Shown here: positions 34,200-45,990 of the stretch, in pieces | How positions within the stretch are numbered: position 1 is the stretch's first letter | Layout: each line of letters starts with the position of its first letter | Origin: Bufo bufo | Lineage: Eukaryota > Chordata > Amphibia > Anura > Bufonidae | Assembly: GCF_905171765.1 (NCBI RefSeq) | Contig: NC_053391.1 | Location: forward strand, 147,899,417-147,963,416 | Reading direction: 5' to 3' | DNA length: 64,000 nt | Notes under the pieces: model-generated | What the model was told of the DNA's origin: nothing | The model's database searches: none | What the model saw: the letters and a program-made list of their open reading frames with translations, nothing else | Translations under genes and position numbers: made by a program

Positions 34200-35205
34200 T
34201 TTTTTTAGTCACTTGAAACCTCAAAAATCTGATTGAGTCATGTTGAATGATTGTCATTCCTCCTGCTTGTTGCCATGTCAGTTATCACCACAAACTGAGA
34301 GGGACAGAATCCTTGAACTGAGAGACAATGGTTTATCACTGCAGGAGATTTCTACTTGCTTAGACCGAGATGTCCCAGTAGTTGGGAGAACAACAATGAA
34401 CTGCAATGATAGGAAGGTGAACATCTACACAAATGAATCATCTGATTAGAAGAAAGGTGCATTGTCATTCATTCTGTACTGCAAGTGAAATCAGAAATCA
34501 CATCCCAAGCCTAGGGCGGCAAACAGCATCTACACATACCATAAGAAGTAATTTTCACAACATTATGCTATGAGCCAGATGTCAAACTGCAGGTGTTTAA
34601 TTGACCTCGGGCACTCAAAGGCTCTTGTGGTGCACAGCAATATTGGAATGGAGGTCTATATTCTTTATTGATGAGTCCAGTTTTTCTCTCGGACGCAATG
34701 ATAGCTGGAGATTGATCTGGGGACCACTGCTGGCAACGCCATGAAGAGGCTTTCACAAGGAAACATCACACCAGTCCTACTTCCGGGATTATGGAATGGG
34801 ATGGCATAATGTATGGTAGATCCTTTAGTCTTCATTTCAGGTAACTAGCAGCTTGACGTTATATTGATTTTAAAGTGAAACCAGTGGTATGGCCATTTCT
34901 CAAAAACCTCTCAGCAGCTGTTTTTCAACTGGAGAAAGCCGGGCTGCATTTTGCATCCGTGTCAGTGAGCCGCCTGAGTGGCCTAAACATGTTACGATGG
35001 TCTGCAGCGTCTCTAGACTTGTCTCCCGTCAAGCACATCTGGCAATTGCAAATGGAGCTGCGAGGAGCCAATCTTGATGATTTGCGTTCCCATCTGCATT
35101 CAGCGCGGCCTAACATTCCTCTGACGACCATTAATAACCTCATTGATAACATGTCAAGGCTTGTAAGTGCATGTATTTCTGCGCATAGCCCTCATCCTTG
35201 ATACG
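34200..35205 (+). pseudogene. Heavily decayed Tc1-like transposase
   Basis: The N-terminal helix-turn-helix is visible as RDRILELRDNGLSLQEI (about 34300-34350). The first catalytic aspartate survives in FFIDESSFSLGRN near 34665. The second aspartate is not recognisable. The glutamate position reads SPVKHIW near 35030, so glutamate has become lysine. C-terminal homology continues (RGANLDDLRSHLHSA, TINNLIDNMSRLVSACI) to 35201. Several frame changes separate these parts. This is the oldest-looking Tc1 copy in the window. Confidence 0.75.
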
Positions 35206-35557
35206 GAATAAATCTAGATGTTTTCAAAAATTGTTTACGTATCGATCCTATGATTTCCATAATTCCGTGACTTTTCCTTTTATTTTTTATTTTTTTTGCC
35301 GTTTCAGTGTTGAGTGTATGGATGTATGTGTATATATATTGTTACTATAAAAGTCAGTGTTCAATCGCCCTTAGTGAGCCTTGGTTTGCAAGATTGTGAA
35401 TAATTTACTGTCTGAATTTCTGAGGCTGGCCAATAATAGTGATTATTGAATGCCACTGTTAGCACCTGTTTTTGACCTCTATGGTGAGAGGAAGCATAAA
35501 TCTGCCATTCTAGTTTCTCTAAAATAGACCTTATGTGCTTGTCTCTCTTTCATTTAG
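35206..35557. other. Intron, nothing recognised
   Basis: AT-rich sequence with no repeat named. The acceptor TCTCTCTTTCATTTAG ends at 35557. Confidence 0.6.
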
Positions 35558-35732
35558 GATGGGTCTAATCTGAGTGCCAGCCAGAGAGCCTATGCTCCCG
35601 AACAGCTGCAAAAACAAGACAACCTTTCCATTGACACACAGTACTACCTGTCACAACAAGTTCACCCAGTAGTGTCTCGAATTTGTGAGCCTATAGATGG
35701 GATTGATTCCGCACTTATTGCAGCATGGTTAG
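35558..35732 (+). CDS. POLA1: POLA1 exon e
   Basis: Fifty-eight codons plus one base read [18 protein letters not shown], then [18 protein letters not shown], then [18 protein letters not shown] and AAWL, with the following glycine codon split G|GA. The segment [10 protein letters not shown] is characteristic of polymerase alpha catalytic subunits and lies before the C-terminal zinc domain. The acceptor AG is at 35556-35557 and the donor GTATGT starts at 35733. The frame reads on into intron sequence, so translated frames that continue past 35732 are not real. Confidence 0.97.
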
Positions 35733-37487
35733 GTATGTATCACAAGGAACACAAGTCATATATCTTCATGAAGAATCATGAGAATATTTTAGAAATATGT
35801 GAACAAGATGCTACTTCTTACTGTTTTTCTATTCTCCATGATATCTTCAGAAAGGTTATTCCAGCTTCTAACCAGCCCGCACATCTTGTTGTAATAGGTC
35901 CTCTGACCTCTTGCAGGTGGTCACAAAATCAGATCTGCTCTTGCTGAGAGCAACATAATATGAAAGGCGATTACATGGTAACTTTTGTTTTGTTGACAGA
36001 CAAGTTTTAGTAATCTGGGAGGTCCCCTGACATTTTACAGCAAACCTGCTTGTATCATATAATTTAATGGTTAGCCCATAGCATGGAAAAGAGATTTTCT
36101 TCTTTTGTCTTTCACTTTTAAGCAAACCTAAATGTGACCATAATATACTTAAACGATTTCCTTTTATAAACTATTCTTTTAGACTACCATGTAATATTAT
36201 TTTTTGTTTCATGTACAGTTCATAAATACATGTATACAGGGACGCACACATGCTTATAAAATTAAATCTCTGTACCATCTGCTGTCACTCTGCAGTACTA
36301 TTTGTATACTAGGGTATACAGATCAGGTCTCCTACTAGAGGTGGCATTGAGCCACAAAGATTTTTTTTTTTTAATACTGTTTTTCACATCTTATAAAAGT
36401 CTTCCCTCCAGGACCCCCATATGTCAGGAGAAAATTCTGCAAGCCATGATGGCCACCAACAACATGGCTTTCTCCATTGAAGACTATGGGCTGCAAAAAT
36501 GTCATTTAAGCAATGTACATGGGAGTGTTAGGTTGGGGTCACGTGATGGAAAATCCAATTTTTGCTTTTCTGCAGCAAACACCGCACCAAAACGGGACGT
36601 ATTGCATGCAATTTTTGTGGCAGAAAAGCTACCAGATTTCACCCTCTCCATTGAGAAGGGTGAAATACGCAACAGAAGTCTACTGTATGTACTGACATTC
36701 TGCGTATTTAAGTTGCGCAACGCCACCGTTTTTCTGCTGCATATTTGCAGATAATCAATCTCCTGTGACTCCAGCCTTTACACACTGCACACTGAAGCGG
36801 AAATCCGTTCCATTCACTTGAATGGGGCTTGCAAAAATCCATGTGCTTGACACCTTATTCAAATCAATAGAACTGTTTTTCAGTTGCGGAAATTTCTGTA
36901 ACAAAATCTTCAGCATGAAGGCATCCTTATAGTCTCCTAATCTTAATAGGGTACCTCTAGATTTCAGGGGGCCTTGCTCTACCTCCTATAAATCCAGCAG
37001 AATAAAAAAAGAAGTGTCCGGCTTTATTTGGTGCCATGTTTTGTACGTAAAGCTTCTATTTCTGCAGCGGCACATGAAGTACAGTCTTCTGCACGCAGCA
37101 TAGCTACCTGTGTGTAAAAGCAATTGTCTAATTTCTCACTACCTACCCGATCTGATTGTGCCAACCCAACCGTACACGAGTCTCTTACACAGGTCCCATT
37201 CAATGTCAATTGCATTTTATTTAAGAAGACCCATGCACACGTCTGGTTAGGTGTTGAGCTAGTGCCTCTTTAACTGTACCACCAACTGCAATACTGGCCT
37301 CTAATGTCAGATCAGGTGGGATAACAAAATTATAGTGACACTTTAGAAAGAGTCTTTCACCTCCAAAATCGATTTTAAAATAAACATGCCGCCATGTAGG
37401 CTAGATGCCCCAAGCCATATCCATACCTTTCTTATGACAGACCAGTGCTCCAGTCCTGAGAAATGCTTCTCTTTATATCTATGCGAA
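35733..37487. other. Intron; worn interspersed repeat at about 36520-36930
   Basis: About 36520-36930 has the phrases of a frog interspersed repeat (for example GGTTGGGGTCACGTGATGG, later CCATTGAGAAGGGTG and CACTTGAATGGGGC) and ends near CAGCATGAAGGCATCC, but no clean termini. The rest shows nothing recognisable. Confidence 0.4.
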
Positions 37488-37490
37488 TAA

Positions 37491-38007
37491 GGGTACTTTC
37501 ACACTAGCGTTTTTCTTTTCCTGCATAGAGTTCCGTCACAGGGGCTCTATACTGGAAAAGAACTGATCAGGCATATCCCCATGCATTCTGAATGGAGAGT
37601 AATCAGTTCAGGATGCATCAGGATGTCTTCAGTTCAGTCATTTTGACTGATCAGGCAAAAAATAAAACCGTAGCATGCTACGGTTTTATCTCCGGCGAAA
37701 AAACTTTCCTGAATGCCGGATCCGGCATTTTTCCCCATAGGAATGTATTAATGCATTCAAAATACCGGAATGCCGGATCCGTCCTTCACAGACCGGTAAA
37801 AATTTGAAAAAAGATACAAGACGTATCCGTCTGTCCGCATGACAAGCAGGGAGACGGATCCGTTCTTGCAATGCATTTGTGAGACGGATCCGCATCCGGA
37901 TGCGTCTCACAAATGCTTTCAGTCACATCCAGATCGGCGGATCCGGCAGGCAGTTCCGACGACCGAACTGCTTGCCGGATCACACTGCCACAAGTGTGAA
38001 AGTAGCC
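37491..38007. mobile_element. MITE with GGTACTTTCACACT termini and TAA duplication
   Basis: The left end GGGTACTTTCACACTAGCG pairs with the right end AAGTGTGAAAGTAGCC. TAA flanks it at 37488-37490 and 38008-38010. The interior contains many GATCCG-type inverted motifs (GGATCCGGCA and its complement around 37715-37970), giving several nested hairpins. There is no coding capacity. Confidence 0.75.
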
Positions 38008-38214
38008 TAAGGATTTCAGTGCATAACGGGCAATGCCCCTCAGTTTGGTGCACCATTGCCCAGTGCCTTTCCCTCCTGTTTGACAATTTCTGAGATTCCA
38101 GAACCGGTAGTCATGATGCAGGGGAAGCCATGTGCACCAAACAGAGCGGCCTTGCACATTGTGCGCTGAAAACCTTATTTGCATAAAAGTAAACGGTAGC
38201 ATGCCTCTAGATTA

Positions 38215-38386
38215 GAGCTCATGCACACAGCCGTAATTGTTTTGCGGTCTGCAAATTGCGAATACCTGCATCTTTTGCGGATACCTGCATCTTTTGCGGC
38301 CCCATTGAGATAAATGGGTCCACATCCGATCCGCAAAAGAACGCGGATCGGATGTGTACCAAAACTACGGCTGTGTTGATGAGCCC
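38215..38386. mobile_element. Short MITE of the CTCATGCACACAG type
   Basis: The left end GAGCTCATGCACACAGCCGT is answered by ACGGCTGTGTTGATGAGC on the right. TTAGA lies close to both ends. The interior repeats ACCTGCATCTTTTGCGG directly. It is non-coding and related to the copies at 1562 and 9089. Confidence 0.6.
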
Positions 38387-38859
38387 TTAGAGGAACAAAT
38401 TTCTTCAGAAAAAAATAATGATTTTGGTGGTGCCAGATATTCTTTTTTTATTGTTGGTGATCCTGCAAATTGGAAACCCAGGTTTGTACTGTGGAATCAG
38501 GCTGATGTCCTAGTGAAAATGCTGCTGTAAAATTTTGGCTAGGAGATTGACATTTTTAAAGCTTCTTTTTTTATACACAATGTTAATTAGTAGTGTAAAA
38601 ATGACAGTCTAGCCTCTGGGTGGCAGCACTGTCTATCACTTAAAAAACATAAAAATGTCTTTGTCGATTTTTATATCTGTTAAAGTTTTGTCCAGTTTAT
38701 AGCTTTAATTATTTTATGTTGCAAGTCCTTTTGATTTATTGGCTTTGTGAAAAAAATGTAAAGAGAAATCCAAAGGTATTACCCAGAAAGCTCATTGCGT
38801 GACATCAATGTGCAGATGCAGCAATACATTTTATAGTGCTTAGTAAAGTTAATGGAATA

Positions 38860-39530
38860 GTGAGAGGAAAAAACAGTTAAAGAAGAAATTTATTCTTGTA
38901 AATTTGTATTCTGGCTAATGGTGTCATACAAGGCAAAAAAACGTACATCTGCTTTTCACAGCGCCTTTAGCCATGTTTGATTTTAAGGCCATTACAAATA
39001 AATAATCCACTTTCCTGAAAAAAAGTGTAAATTCCATTTTCCCTCTCCAAGGGAGGGTGTAAGATAAAAGGTTATACTGCTGACTACAGTGCTAAATGAT
39101 ACAAGCTGCCATGATCTGTAGAGTAAATCTGAAATAATTAACAGGGCCAATTGGCTTTGTCAGTGTCATGAAGTGATAATGGAGCTGGGTGCAGAAATGA
39201 GGCTTCATCTCGGCCAGTTCTCAGGGTCTTCTATTTCCATTGTCTCTTTTGAAAAGATAGTTGCAGCTTTTCCCCCGGGGAGCTCAGTGTTAAGGTTTTG
39301 TTTAGCAAACAGGGGGCCAAAGTGCCCTCCGGCAGGTGGATGCAGCCTGCCTGCCCTTAAGTTGAGACAGTGAACCGTGCAGCGTTTTGGGAGGCTGGTG
39401 TATCATGGTCCCACTCTTCCCTGCTGTGCTTTTAGGGTGGGAAAAAAAATGACAATCAATGCTCAGGCTGAATGGTCGAGATGAAATGACCTTTCCGTTT
39501 CTTTATAAACTGTATTTCTGATGCACAAAA
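38860..39530. promoter_or_regulatory. Candidate conserved non-coding element 1 in a late POLA1 intron
   Basis: The block has no terminal repeats, no internal repeats and no decayed coding frame, unlike the repeat-rich DNA around it. It contains homeodomain-type motifs (AATAATTAACAGG near 39135, CCATTACAAATAAATAATCC near 38988, TGACAATCAATGC near 39450) and paired CCAATTGG. In mammals the 3' introns of POLA1 hold extremely conserved enhancers linked to ARX. That this block is such an element is inference from position and texture; no alignment was made. Confidence 0.35.
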
Positions 39531-40038
39531 ATAGGTGTTTGACAATTACCACCTACGTGGACTTCATAGGCTGGATAGAAACGTGACATTTGTTCTTGTA
39601 TTTATTGGTTGTGTTAGGCAAATTTGTTTCCTCTGTAAAACTATATTTATCTTTAAAGTAGTAGTAAAAGCAATCTGGCCAACTGTGGGATTTAGCAGGG
39701 AGTGGTTCGTGGGATGGATCTATATGCATAGATTCACCAATAATGACTGACTGGGTTCAGTATGTGTATATTGTGGGTAAGGCTGAGTTCACACTTCAGT
39801 TACTTGGTCCGTTATTTCCATCAGTAATTGTGAGCTAAAACCTGGTGCCGGTCAAAAGCACAGGACAAGTGCAGATCGTTCCGTTATACCGGATCTCTGT
39901 CATCTACAAAATCTGCAGAAAGAATTGTTGAGACAGATTTCAAATCTGACTTCATATCAATTTCTGCACTGATTTATTTTATTTTCCTTATACAGCATGA
40001 GGATGGGATTTTGTAAAACCTCTTTTCTGCTCCTCTAA

Positions 40039-40229
40039 GGCTACTTTAACATATACGGTTTCCTTTCCGGTTTTGGGATCTGGCAGAGGATCTTAAAACT
40101 GGAAGTAAACGCTTCAGTTTGATTTAATACAGCCGGCTGCATCTGTTTCATATGGATGCGGTTGTATTAAATCGAAAGTGAACAAATCAGATCCGACACG
40201 AACACTATTGTAAGTCAGTGGGCGCCAGA

Positions 40230-40320
<91 letters not shown>

Positions 40321-40504
40321 CTTATTATTTTTTTTTCCTCGATCTGAAAAAAAAAAACTGATCCGGCACCATTGATTTATACTGTTTTTAGTGCTGAATC
40401 TGGCTTGTTCAGTTTGTCAAACGTTTGCAGCGGTTTTGTGTTCGGTCACAGGTCCTCTGCCAGATCTCAAAACCGGGAAGAAAAATGCAGATCTGAAAGT
40501 AGCC
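40039..40504. mobile_element. MITE with GGCTACTTTAACA termini carrying a dinucleotide microsatellite
   Basis: The left end GGCTACTTTAACATATACGG pairs loosely with the right end CTGAAAGTAGCC, with TAA at 40036-40038 and 40505-40507. The interior has mirrored AAAACCGG-type phrases. A CT/GT microsatellite has expanded inside it. Confidence 0.65.
40229..40318. repeat. (CT)n(GT)n microsatellite
   Basis: About nine to ten CT units are followed directly by about 35 GT units, uninterrupted. The tract is inside the MITE at 40039-40504. Confidence 0.97.
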
Positions 40505-40507
40505 TAA

Positions 40508-41345
40508 TGCGTGTTTATTCTGCCCACAAACCCGGTCAGTGAATTCTCAGCATATTTTCTGCAGGAGGATTTGTACACTATGCAGGATACAGTGTTTTCT
40601 ACACTGCGCCAGAGTAGGTAGAGTTAAAGTCGATTCCCAGTTCTGAAGCGTGAGCTCTATGTGAAGCATCCCCCAGCTCACTGCTAACTACTTTACCTTG
40701 ACACATGAAATGAAGGAAAATACTTTTAAAATCTAGATGTGTAGGTTGTGTCAGGAAAAGAGTCAGTCTCTGATTATTCATTTGTTACCTATTTATGTTC
40801 GCCTTCACACACTTAGCATCCAAGCGAGTTTTTCTACCAATTAACACCTTTTCTGCACCAGGCTGCTCAGATTGGTGGAAGATGCAAATTTTTTCACTTT
40901 TCTGTTGAGTTGAAGCTGCACATTTAGCATTTAATTGCCGAATGTCACAATCCTAAAATGAAAAACGCAAGAGGTCCATGAACGAATGCACCCCCCCCCC
41001 CCCATTTATGCTTGGATTAAACTTTAAGTTCATGCTACAGATATTTTCTTTTGAATGCTGTAGATTTCCCTGTGATATCTCTCCAGCATTAATCAGTCAT
41101 AGAAACCTGCTAAGGCAGAGGTGCATTGCACAGATTCATCCTACATTTACTATACAAGACTCTTAACTGTCTTAGAGGGCAAGTTTTCTTGCATTTGAAA
41201 TTCCGTCAGCTGCTTCTTGGCAACAGACATCACATGTTGTCAGAGTGGTAGTTTGTAGTCTGTTGCTAAGAAACAAGCTACAGCATATAAAATACAAATG
41301 GAAAGTTTTAAATAAACACATAGTGCTGCGCCTGCCACAATTCCC
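40508..41345. other. Intron, nothing recognised
   Basis: No gene or named repeat. A C-tract lies at about 40990-41003. The stretch ends at the left boundary of the BEL/Pao LTR. Confidence 0.5.
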
Positions 41346-42296
41346 ACTATCAAGTGCCTTTTGCGCTGTGGCATTAGAAGAATTTTGATATCTCTGATAT
41401 TTATTGTAACCAGACTGTCTATTACTCTGTAATTCCTCTAGCACCGTTCTATGGAAACAGGTTTAAAGAGCACACCAAATGCTTGTAATAACTTCTTTAT
41501 TAACTTCAACTTTTCTTCATATAACACTGCACTGTACATAACACGTGTTGAAAAGATATCACAAAATGGCGGTATGCAGTTAGCAGTAACTATTTGCAGA
41601 TTGGTTGAGTATGATCTGGTATGGTTGTATGCAATTTGGATTGCAATATGTTTGTATGGTATTTATAATAGTTCACAGTTTGCAACTGTAGCTTGCAATT
41701 TGTATTTGTATATTGCACTTGAATTTGGTGGAACTGCAAGTAAACACATATAACTGGTTCAGTATACAGTTCTAATCACAATACTAACAATTGGAACATC
41801 ATATAACTGTTTTAAATACCTATTGTGGCCTCTTGTTCCCATAAAAACACAGCTCTCAGTGGAGTGAATGTCTCTTCAGCTCCTGTCTCTGGTGAATAAT
41901 GATTCTAGCAGCAGGAGCTGGGGGAATTCTTAGACAGACTGTGTGTGAGGCTGGTTGTGATTGGTGAAAACTCTTGCTTTGTGAGAAGCTGGCTGTGATT
42001 GGTCTAGACTTCTGCCTAGCAACAACAGATTAACACTATGCTTTCTGTTGTTTCTGCTGTGTCACTGAGCTTACCTTACACTATAAATGAATCTTAAAGG
42101 CATATTATATTTTCTGCTTCTGTGAACACAAAATATAACAGTTATGACATCCAAAACATGAAGTCACTGTAAATAACTCTGCTTTTGTCTTTAACACACA
42201 AACATAGGAACTGTATTTAGATTATTGGCAGGTCTAGCTATTTACACATATAAGCTATATTAGCAACCTAGAACAGGTCTTAGCTGGCCAGCTACA
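41346..42296 (-). repeat. 3' LTR of the BEL/Pao element
   Basis: This is the left LTR on the + strand, 951 bases, from ACTATCAAGTGCC to CCAGCTACA. It aligns along its whole length with 51978-52945. It lacks about 20 bases (CGCCTCCATCAGATAGTCC) that are present in the other LTR near 52165. Confidence 0.9.
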
Positions 42297-42355
42297 CTCC
42301 CACCAACATTACCAATTTTCCATCAGGTTCTCAACTTCTAAGTGTCTTTTATCAC

Positions 42356-43256
42356 TCAAGTAGAACAACAATTTTTGTATAGGACGTTCCAACTTGAGTG
42401 GAGTATAGTGAGACGTTTTCCTTTTTTGTCAAGTTTTGCGTCTCCTATTTGTAACAACACTCTTATTAGTTTGCCTTCATCCTTTTTAACTTCTAGAACT
42501 TTGGCCAATTTCCATTGACTTCTAGGTAAATCTTCTTTCACTAACACTATGTCACCAACTTGGACTTTTCTTCTGGGTGTTTGCCATTTACTTCTTAGCA
42601 TCAGATTGTCTAAGTACTCTTTCCTCCATCTATTCCGAAACTGTTCTGATCGATATTGAACTCTTCGCCATCTCCTTTTAGCATATAAATCCTCTTTGGT
42701 GAACTTGCCAGGCGGTGGCTGTATGTAATCCGACTTAAGGTGAAGTAGATGGTTGGGCGTTAAATGGTCCAAACTTGTTGGATAGTTGATGTTATTAACT
42801 GTAAGTGGACGACTGTTAACAATAGACATTACTTCATAGAATAGAGTCCTAAGTGTAGCATTATCTATTCTTCCTGAGTTCTTTTTCAACACTGAACTTA
42901 ACACATTTCTCACAGTTATGATTTGTCTTTCCCAAACTCCTCCTGTATGGCTTGCATGTGGAGCATTCATATAAAAATCACATTGTTTCTATAACGAATA
43001 CTTATTGGTCAGATCTAAGCTCTCTGACAGTACCTCTAATTGCTATGAAAATTTTTAAGGCGTTGATGAATGCGTCAATTGACATATCCTCTAACATTTC
43101 CAGGTGAATTGCTCTGGAGCTCAGACATGTAAATATTAGTCCATATCTCTTGTACTCCTTGCGGTTCTGTTTGGTGATGAATGGGCCAAAACAATCCATT
43201 CCGCTATAAAGAAATGGTGGTGATGGGTTTACACGATCTGCCGTTAAATCTGCCAT
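42356..43256 (-). pseudogene. BEL/Pao integrase region, broken
   Basis: The catalytic core is readable as YSGMDCFGPFITK with the first aspartate, LRSDQ with the second, and HTGGVWERQI with the glutamate. A gap between the frames ending at 43002 and starting near 42970 breaks the core. The C-terminal part (RRKVQVGDIVLVKEDLPRS, then KLAKVLEVKKDEGK) matches the DUF5641-like tail of BEL/Pao integrases. The protein would insert the DNA copy into the genome. Confidence 0.85.
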
Positions 43257-45640
43257 TTTTTGCTCTTCGGTAGGTCTACGTGCCTTTCTGCAGACTACTC
43301 ATTTACTTATATACTTTGCTATAACTTTGCTTCCTTTCACAATCCAGTAACCACCTTCTCTCAAACAGCTTTGGGTAAAGCTTCTTCCTTGATGCAAGGA
43401 TATGTTGTGGTAGTGATCAATAATCAATCTTGTGAAGAGTTTTTGGGTAGAATTGCTGGATGCTTCACTCTGCTAGGTAACGATGCATTTTCCAGTCTCC
43501 CTCCCACCTTCAGTATACCATCCAGAACAAGATTAAGCTTGTACAATGGATGGTGGTTTGGAAGCCTTTTAGGTTCTTGTCTAAGACTCTTCATTGTATA
43601 ATCTCTGTTGAATGAGTCTTGTGACGGATACTTCAGCTTTCATTCATTCTTCTACATTCAACAATTCCTTCTTTCTGATTCCCTTTGCCAAACGTTGAAT
43701 TCGAGCTACTACGTTTATGACTGTATTCCATTTTGAACATCTGGCCAGTCTTTCAAGTATGTCATCTTGGCAGCAGTGCTCAATGTTTGTACAACTTTTA
43801 CTTTTGGATCACCCATAGACAATTCTGTGTAACCTTTACTGGGCATGATTTCCTTTTCCCAAAGCAACTTTGGACCGGTGAACCAGTTAGAATTTTTCAA
43901 TTCTGTTACATTCAAGCCTCTTGAAGCATGATCTGATGGTTATGCTTTGTATCAATGTGATGCCAATGTTCCGGATTTGTTATTTACCGAATTTTCTCAA
44001 CTCTTCTTGGCGACAAAGATATGTAATCTTTGAGCTTCGTTGTTTATGTATCCTAGGACAACTTGTGAGTCTGTCCAAAAATATTCTTGATCTATTTTTA
44101 ATTCCAATTCTTCTCTCAGAAACTTGCTTACTGATGCTGAAACAATGGCTGCTGTCAGTTCAAGTCTTGGTATTGTCTGAATATTGGTAGGTGCAACTCT
44201 GGCCTTCCCCATAATCAGGGCACAGTGTATCTTTTCTTCTCCTATTACTCTGATGTAGGAGCACTGACCATAACCATAACTACTGGCATCTGAAAAATGA
44301 TGAAGTTCTATTTTCTTGTACTTTCCGAAATCATGAGGTACAAAACATCTGGGTATCCGAACTTCTCTGAAGTTTTGCAAGTCCCTTATCCAACTCTCCC
44401 ACCTTGGCGTCAAAATTTTCAGGTATGGGCTCATCCCATCCCAACTCCTGTCTGCATAATTCTTGCAGTATTTCTTTTGCTCTGAGGATTACTGGGGCCA
44501 AGAATCCCAATAGATCAAATATAGAAGCCACTGCGGAAAGAATGGTTTGTCTAGTTGCAACTTTCTCTTCAATAGATACTTCAAAGAAGAACTTGTCGTT
44601 CTCTACATTCCATCCCAATCCAAGTACGTTCTGAACTGGAAGATGATCATAATTGAGATCTACATTCTTCATTGTTGCTGCACGTTCAGAGTCATTGATG
44701 GATTCCAGTACCTCTCTGTTTGAGATGAATTTGTGAGAGCGCAGGTTTCCTCTTGCGCATAACTCTTGGCTTTCTTTCACTAGTTTGATTGCAGATTCTG
44801 TAGACTCTAGACTTATGAGACCATCATCTACATAAAAGGTTTTCTTTAAGAAAATTTGCTGCTGATGGGCAATCCTTTTCGTTCTGATTGGTCAGGTACT
44901 TCATACCATAATTGGCGCAACCGATGCTGCTCCAAACAAGTGTACTTTCATTCTGTGTTCTGCTGGCTCTGAATCTGTATCTCCGTCCTCCCACCATAGA
45001 AACCTCAGGAAGTCTCTATCTTCATTTTTCACTTGAAACTGGTGGAACATCTTTTCAACGTCACACATGACCGCTACGGGATATTTTTTCTGGTCCTTTT
45101 AGTAGATGATCATTCAATGCAACACTATTGTAATTTGCTGAGCAATCAATCTAATCTTATCTGGTTTCTTTGAGTGGTAGACAAGTTGATATGGGATGTA
45201 CCACACTTCTCCTTCTTTAGGTTTGTTATTAACTTTCTCTGCATGATCTTCTTCGAGCATTCCTTCCATGAATTTCAAATAATCCTGCTTGAATTTGCGA
45301 TCTTTTCCCATCTTTTTCTTCAAACATTTTAATCTTGCTAGGGCAAGATTTCTGTTATTTGGGAGACGAGGTTGTTCTCTAAAAGGTAAGGGCATTTCAA
45401 GATGACCTTGTTGATTCTGCTGAATATTTTCTTCTAGAGTGTGTACGAACTTTGTCTTCTTGGGATACACTCTTTTCTTTAGAACTTGTATCTGCAATGT
45501 CTGATTCAAAGATTTTGATTAATTTTGCTGGACTTACAGTTGGTAACTCTTGGACAGATATTCGATGACATAATCCTGTCACCTGTCTGAGTTTGCAATC
45601 TGCTGTTTTCCTCCAACAACACCCCATCCTAGATCAGTTT
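43257..45640 (-). pseudogene. BEL/Pao reverse transcriptase and RNase H region, broken
   Basis: Reading the - strand, sequence upstream of the RT catalytic site gives EGEVWYIPYQLVYHSKKPDK (about 45245-45140). It continues as DVEKMFHQFQVKNEDRDFLR (about 45060-45000) and then HLFGAAS. The catalytic box YVDDGL is intact at about 44835-44818. RNase H is clear: FSDASSYGYGQCSYIR, RLELTAAIVSASVSK and FWTDSQVVLGYINNEAQR (about 44310-44030). Stops and frameshifts at about 45110, 45055, 44920, 44860 and 44430 separate the pieces, and 43257-43990 is largely unreadable. Confidence 0.85.
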
Positions 45641-45990
45641 GAACAACATAGGGTTCACCCTTTCCTCCTGTGATTACCTTTCGTGGTACCAAGACTTGGG
45701 GACAATCGTAGCCTATCAACAGTCCAACATCAAACTCCTTCAGCGAGGACATTTCATGAGATATGACAGATAGGTGCTCCCATTCATTGGCTGTTTCACA
45801 GGTAGGTATGCGATCTAGAGGTATATCGTCTTTTGTATAAGATGGAGGTAGATCTAATGTGCAGTTCGAATGAAGTCCTCTAACTCTGTCACTAATGTGT
45901 CTCTAACCGTCATTGTGGTGAGTTTGAGCATCATTGGTTCTGTAGCCACTTGTAATTTCTTGCAGATTTCTTGATCAATGAAGGTGACAT

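Noticed and set aside
43260..44485. + strand frames across the BEL/Pao region
   Set aside because: They are antisense to clear integrase and RNase H motifs on the - strand.
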